DNA of 6,765 nucleotides from Kiritimatiellia bacterium (lineage in GTDB: Bacteria > Verrucomicrobiota > Kiritimatiellia > RFP12 > UBA3636): NCBI GenBank assembly GCA_017413145.1, contig JAFPUX010000218.1:1-6765 (forward strand), written 5' to 3'. Both the position numbers and the translations under genes were made by a program. This document shows, piece after piece, positions 1-3,800 of the stretch (positions within the stretch are counted from its first letter, which is position 1; the number at the start of each line of letters is the position of its first letter). A model generated the notes under the pieces. It saw only the letters and a list, made by a program, of their open reading frames with translations. It had not been told where the DNA came from and made no database searches.

Positions 1-666
1 CTGCATGTGGACGCCCGCCGCGCCGCCCTGCTGCCAGTAGTTGATGGACGTTCCGCCGCGGGTCGCGAAGTTGTTCGTGATGACGCAATGCGTGATCAGT
101 CCGTTCAGCGAGAGGCAGGCTATGCCGGCGCCGCCGGCCTGCGTCTTCGCCGTGCCGCCGGGGGCGATGGCGCACATGATCGCGTTGCGGACGATGCAGT
201 TCGTCACCGTGCCGCCATTCGAGTCGATCAGAATGTTGCCGCCCTTGTTGTCGCCGCCGCCGCCGAGCTGCCCGCCCTCGACGGCGAGGCCCGACAGCAC
301 CGCGCCCGCGTTGTTGACGACGAAGACGCGGCACGCTCCCGTGCTGTTCGCTCCGCTCGTCTTTGTCAGGCCGCCGGCCGTGTTGCGCACGACGACATCG
401 GCCGGATCGCCCGTGTCGCCGACGACGGTGATCGCCTCGGTCACGGAGATCGCCGCGGCGACTTCGTACGTGCCCGCGAGCACGCGGATCGTGTCGCCGT
501 CCGCCGCGACGTCCACGGCGTGCGCGATGGTCGCGAACGCGGCTTCGCGCGTCGTGCCGGCGTTGGCGTCGCCGCCCGTCGTGGAGACATACCAGTCGGC
601 CGCGGGGGCGGACGCAGCGACAGAGAGGGAGATTGCGGCGGCGATCAGAGTTCGGGCTGCGTTCAT
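1..666 (-). CDS. Exported right-handed parallel beta-helix protein (5' part only)
   Basis: The reading frame is open from the ATG at 664-666 to the window edge, giving 222 codons without a stop; the C-terminal part lies outside. The start is supported by GAGGA at 674-678, seven bases upstream, and by a signal peptide that begins at once: MNAARTL, a hydrophobic Ala/Ile/Leu core, and likely cleavage after A22 in the A-P-A-A-D-W context. The mature protein opens D-W-Y-V-S-T-T-G-G-D-A-N-A-G, followed by G-D-T-I-R-V-L-A-G-T-Y, the usual opening of secreted beta-helix proteins in which short Gly/Asn-rich turns stack into a solenoid. Later coils have the pattern V-T-N-C-I-V-R-N and L-I-T-H-C-V-I-T-N-N, like the beta-helix modules of the large upstream gene. 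No catalytic residues of a lyase or hydrolase can be identified, so its role (surface adhesin, glycan binding or glycan cleavage) is open. The leader carries the same palindrome and -10 arrangement as the large gene. The fold call is strong and the function unknown. Confidence 0.88.
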   Translation of the reverse strand, partial: MNAARTLIAAAISLSVAASAPAADWYVSTTGGDANAGTTREAAFATIAHAVDVAADGDTIRVLAGTYEVAAAISVTEAITVVGDTGDPADVVVRNTAGGLTKTSGANSTGACRVFVVNNAGAVLSGLAVEGGQLGGGGDNKGGNILIDSNGGTVTNCIVRNAIMCAIAPGGTAKTQAGGAGIACLSLNGLITHCVITNNFATRGGTSINYWQQGGAAGVHMQ

Positions 667-673
667 CGTGTGG

Positions 674-678
674 TCCTC
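674..678 (-). promoter_or_regulatory. Shine-Dalgarno site of the partial beta-helix gene
   Basis: GAGGA lies seven bases before the ATG at 664-666. Between it and the -10 the leader contains a repetitive CCACCGCCACCACCGCC stretch (minus strand), which should be little structured. Confidence 0.7.
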
Positions 679-720
679 GTAGGGCGGTGGTGGCGGTGGT
701 TGGAAACGGTTGCAAGGCGA

Positions 721-726
721 ATTCTA
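721..726 (-). promoter_or_regulatory. Probable -10 element of the partial beta-helix gene
   Basis: On the minus strand this is TAGAAT, matching TATAAT at five of six positions, inside one of the few AT-richer stretches of the window. The hexamer 17 bases upstream is TTCCGG, again a poor -35. The gap to the palindrome core is 24 bases, exactly as in the other promoter. Confidence 0.6.
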
Positions 727-749
727 CTACCTGCGGGAGCGCGCCGGAA

Positions 750-767
750 ACTACACAACCGTGTAGT
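750..767 (-). promoter_or_regulatory. Palindromic operator-like site upstream of the partial beta-helix gene
   Basis: ACTACACAACCGTGTAGT has 7-base arms around a 4-base spacer. The core 751-766 is identical to 6665-6680 and lies 84 bases before the ATG at 666, against 86 bases for the large gene. The site lies between the hairpin of the upstream gene and the next start, as expected for a control site. Confidence 0.77.
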
Positions 768-809
768 ACCGGCCCCGCCGAGCGGCGGAGCCGCGAGTGC
801 GGACCGATG

Positions 810-850
810 CCGGTCGGGCGGGAGCGCGTGTCGCGCTCCCGCCCGACCGG
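810..850 (-). terminator. Perfect 19-bp hairpin after the large gene, likely terminator
   Basis: Positions 810-828 pair with 832-850 without a mismatch, leaving a 3-base loop. The hairpin starts 13 bases after the stop codon, where a terminator is expected. There is no T-run after it on the minus strand, so it is not a textbook intrinsic terminator. It may act with another factor, or protect the 3' end of the long mRNA. A smaller GC-rich hairpin can form at 775-788. Confidence 0.7.
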
Positions 851-863
851 CGAAGTCGCGAGC

Positions 864-3800
864 CTATTCCTCGAGCGTGCCGATGCCGACCGCGAAGAGA
901 TGCGCGTAGGGCTGGTCCAGGACGGCCTCCAGGACGCCGAGCGTGTCGAGGGCGCCGTTGGTCAGGGTCGCGGGGAGGCGGAAGGCGCTGTCGTCGTCCA
1001 GGTTCTCCTTGCAGAGGAGCGCCACGACGACCTCTCCGCGGGCGTCGACCTTGCCGGCGCGGAAGCCGACCGTCAGCGTGTCGCCCGCGAGGTCGATTGA
1101 CGTGAACTCGACGTAGGTGTGGCCTTCGTAGTCGTCCAGCGCCTGGATGCCGCCGCCGTTCGGGCCCGGGATGTCCCAGGGGCGCGGCTGCGCGTCGGGG
1201 TCGAATTCGTAGCAGCCCATCGACGGCGTGTCCCAGACGAAGTACTTGTCGTCGAGGTCCTTGGCGATGGCCGCGTAGGTCGAGCCCGCCTCCTTCGCCG
1301 GAGAGGCCTCCAGCAGGTGGTAGTCGCCGTGCGCGGCGTCGACGAACAGCGGATCGCCGAACAGGGAGCCGGGAGCCTGGTTCGCCTCGCTCTCCAGTCC
1401 GAAGAAGCAGTTCCGGGAGTTGACCGAGTCCTTCAGGACGTCCGTGATCGAGAAGTTCGACTCGTTCCCGTTCATCGTGTTGCCGACCGCGATGGTGTCG
1501 ACGATCGTGGCCTTCCCCGGGACGAAGCCGGCCATGTGCTCGAAGCGGATGCCGCCCGCGTACAGGGTGCCCGTGTTGCCGACGACCGTGCAGTTCCGGA
1601 CGACGCAGTCGTGGTTCGCCCCGCGGATGCCGATGCCGCCGCCGGATCCGTTGCCGCCGATGAGGTTGCCGACGACGAGGCACGCGTCGACGAGCACGGG
1701 GCCCTCCGTGTCGAGCGCGCCGATGCCGGCGCCGTAGACGTTCTGGACCTGCGTCGACCGGTTGTCCGCGACGAGGCAGTGGTCGATCGCGCCCTGCCCG
1801 CCGGAGAAGGAGACGCCGCAGCCGTACGTGTAGTGGGCGCTGCCGACGTTGTTGCTGATGCAGCACCACGAAATCGTCCCGTTCTTGACCCACGCGCCGG
1901 CGCCGCCGTAGGACGAGGTCGTCGGGTTGACCTGCACGCCGGTGGCGCCGGACTGCGTGTTCGCGTTGCCGCCCGTCAGGGTGAGCCGTGCGACCGTCGC
2001 GTTCTCGTCGACCATCGCGAGGCGGATGGCGTAGCCGGCGGCCGGCCGGATGACCGTGTTCTCCCAGCCCTGGCCGACGAGCGTGACGCCGCCCGTCACG
2101 TTGAGCTGCGCGTCGATCTCGAAGATGCCGCCGGCCAGGACGACCGTGCCGTGGGTCGGCGCCGCCGCGTCGATCGCGTCCTGGATCGTCCACCGGGTCG
2201 CGGCCGGATCGCCCTCGACCGGAGAGACGACGCCCGGCACGACGGGCTTCTCGTACGTGTACGTCGCCGTGGCGACGGCGCTCGGCCCCAGGTCCGCCGC
2301 GTAGGCGCGCGCCTTGACCGTCGTCGTGGCGGAGAGCGCGATCGGCCCGGTGTATTCCGCGCTCCGATCCGTCGGACGGGAACCGTCGGTCGTGTAGTAG
2401 ATCTTCGCGCCGGAGGTCGCGCAGGTCAGCGTCACGTTCGTCGTCGGGTAGAAGACGGCGCCCGACGCGACGTCGAACGCCGGCTTCGCGGCCAGTTCGG
2501 CGTACTCGTAGCAGCCCATCGACGGCGGGTCGGAGAACGCCGCGCCGGCCAGGTCGTCGCCCATCCCCTCGTAGGCCGCGCCGCCGCCGACCGCGGGGGA
2601 GGCCAGCTCGAGGCGGTAGTCGGCGTCCTCGGCGCCGACGAACGCCGGGGCCCCGTACAGGCTGTTCGCGCCGAGCTTGTCCTCCTCGACGTCGAAGAGG
2701 CAGTAGTCGACCCCGCCGTCGTAGGAGAGCTCCACGGTGGCGTTGGTGCCGGTCGTCGTGTTCCCGGCGACGATGCAGTCGAGCATCGCGAACTTGCTTC
2801 CCGTGTCGGCCATCGTGTAGACGGCGCCGGCGACGGACCGGGGGGCCGCTCCTTCGGCCGAGTTCCCCGCGATCGTCGTGTTGCGGACCGTCATGGGGTA
2901 GTTCACGCTTTGTGCCCAGAGCTCGACGACGATGCCGCCCGCGCCGCCGTAGGTCAGGGCGCCGGTTCCGAGCTGGGCGTTGCTCACGACGTTCCCGGCA
3001 ACGAGGCACGCGTCGACCGTGACTGGACCGGTCGGATGCCGGACCGCGATGCCGCCGCCGAACGAGGTCTGCAGCCCCTTGACCAGGTTGTCCGCGACGA
3101 TCGAGTGGTCGATCTGCCCCCGGCCGTCGCCGAAACCGACGCCGCCGCCGTAGTTGTTGGCGGAGATGTCGGAGCCGGACACGTTGTTGGTGATGCAGCA
3201 CCAGGTGATCGTGCCGTCCGCCACGAACGCGCCGGCGCCCCAGCTCCAGCCGCCCGGCTTGTCCACCGAGCCGCCGGTGATCGCGACGTGCCCGACCGTC
3301 GCGCCGTCGTCGATCCACACGACGCGCGTGTCCGCGGTCGGAGTCGCCGAGACCTGCTTGAGGACCGTCCGGTCCCAGCCCTGGCCGACGAGCGTGACGC
3401 CGCCCGTGACCATCAGCTGCGCGTCGACGTAGAAGATTCCGCTGTCGAGCGTGACGGTGCCGGCGGGCGATTTGGCGGTGGTCTTCGCGGCCGCGGCGTC
3501 GATGAGGGCCTGGATCGTCCGCCGGTCCGTTTCTCCGGTCGCGTCCCCGCTGGGCGCGACCGGCTCAGTAGGGTCCGATCCCGTCTTGGGGAGCCTCACG
3601 GTCTTGGTCTGCGTGCCGGCGAACGGCGCGTTCGCGAACGTCGCGGTGTAGAGCCCCTCGCCGGCTTCGGTCTCGGTCGGCTCCCGGACGACCTCGTAGG
3701 CGGCCGTCACGGTCTCGTTCGTCACGTGCGAGGAGTCCGCCGTGCAGACGGCGGTCGCCGTGCAGTCGTAGCCGGACGGCGTCATGGTCCACGCGTATGT

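Noticed and set aside
7..909. 300-codon plus-strand open frame at the left end
   Set aside because: It lies opposite the partial beta-helix gene in mirrored codon phase, continues through the promoter and hairpin, and its product is Arg/Ala/Val-rich without a domain.
751..3318. An 855-codon minus-strand open frame overlapping the 3' half of the large gene
   Set aside because: It is extremely Arg-rich with no recognisable domain, runs through the hairpin and the second promoter, and overlaps a gene with clear domains in another frame.
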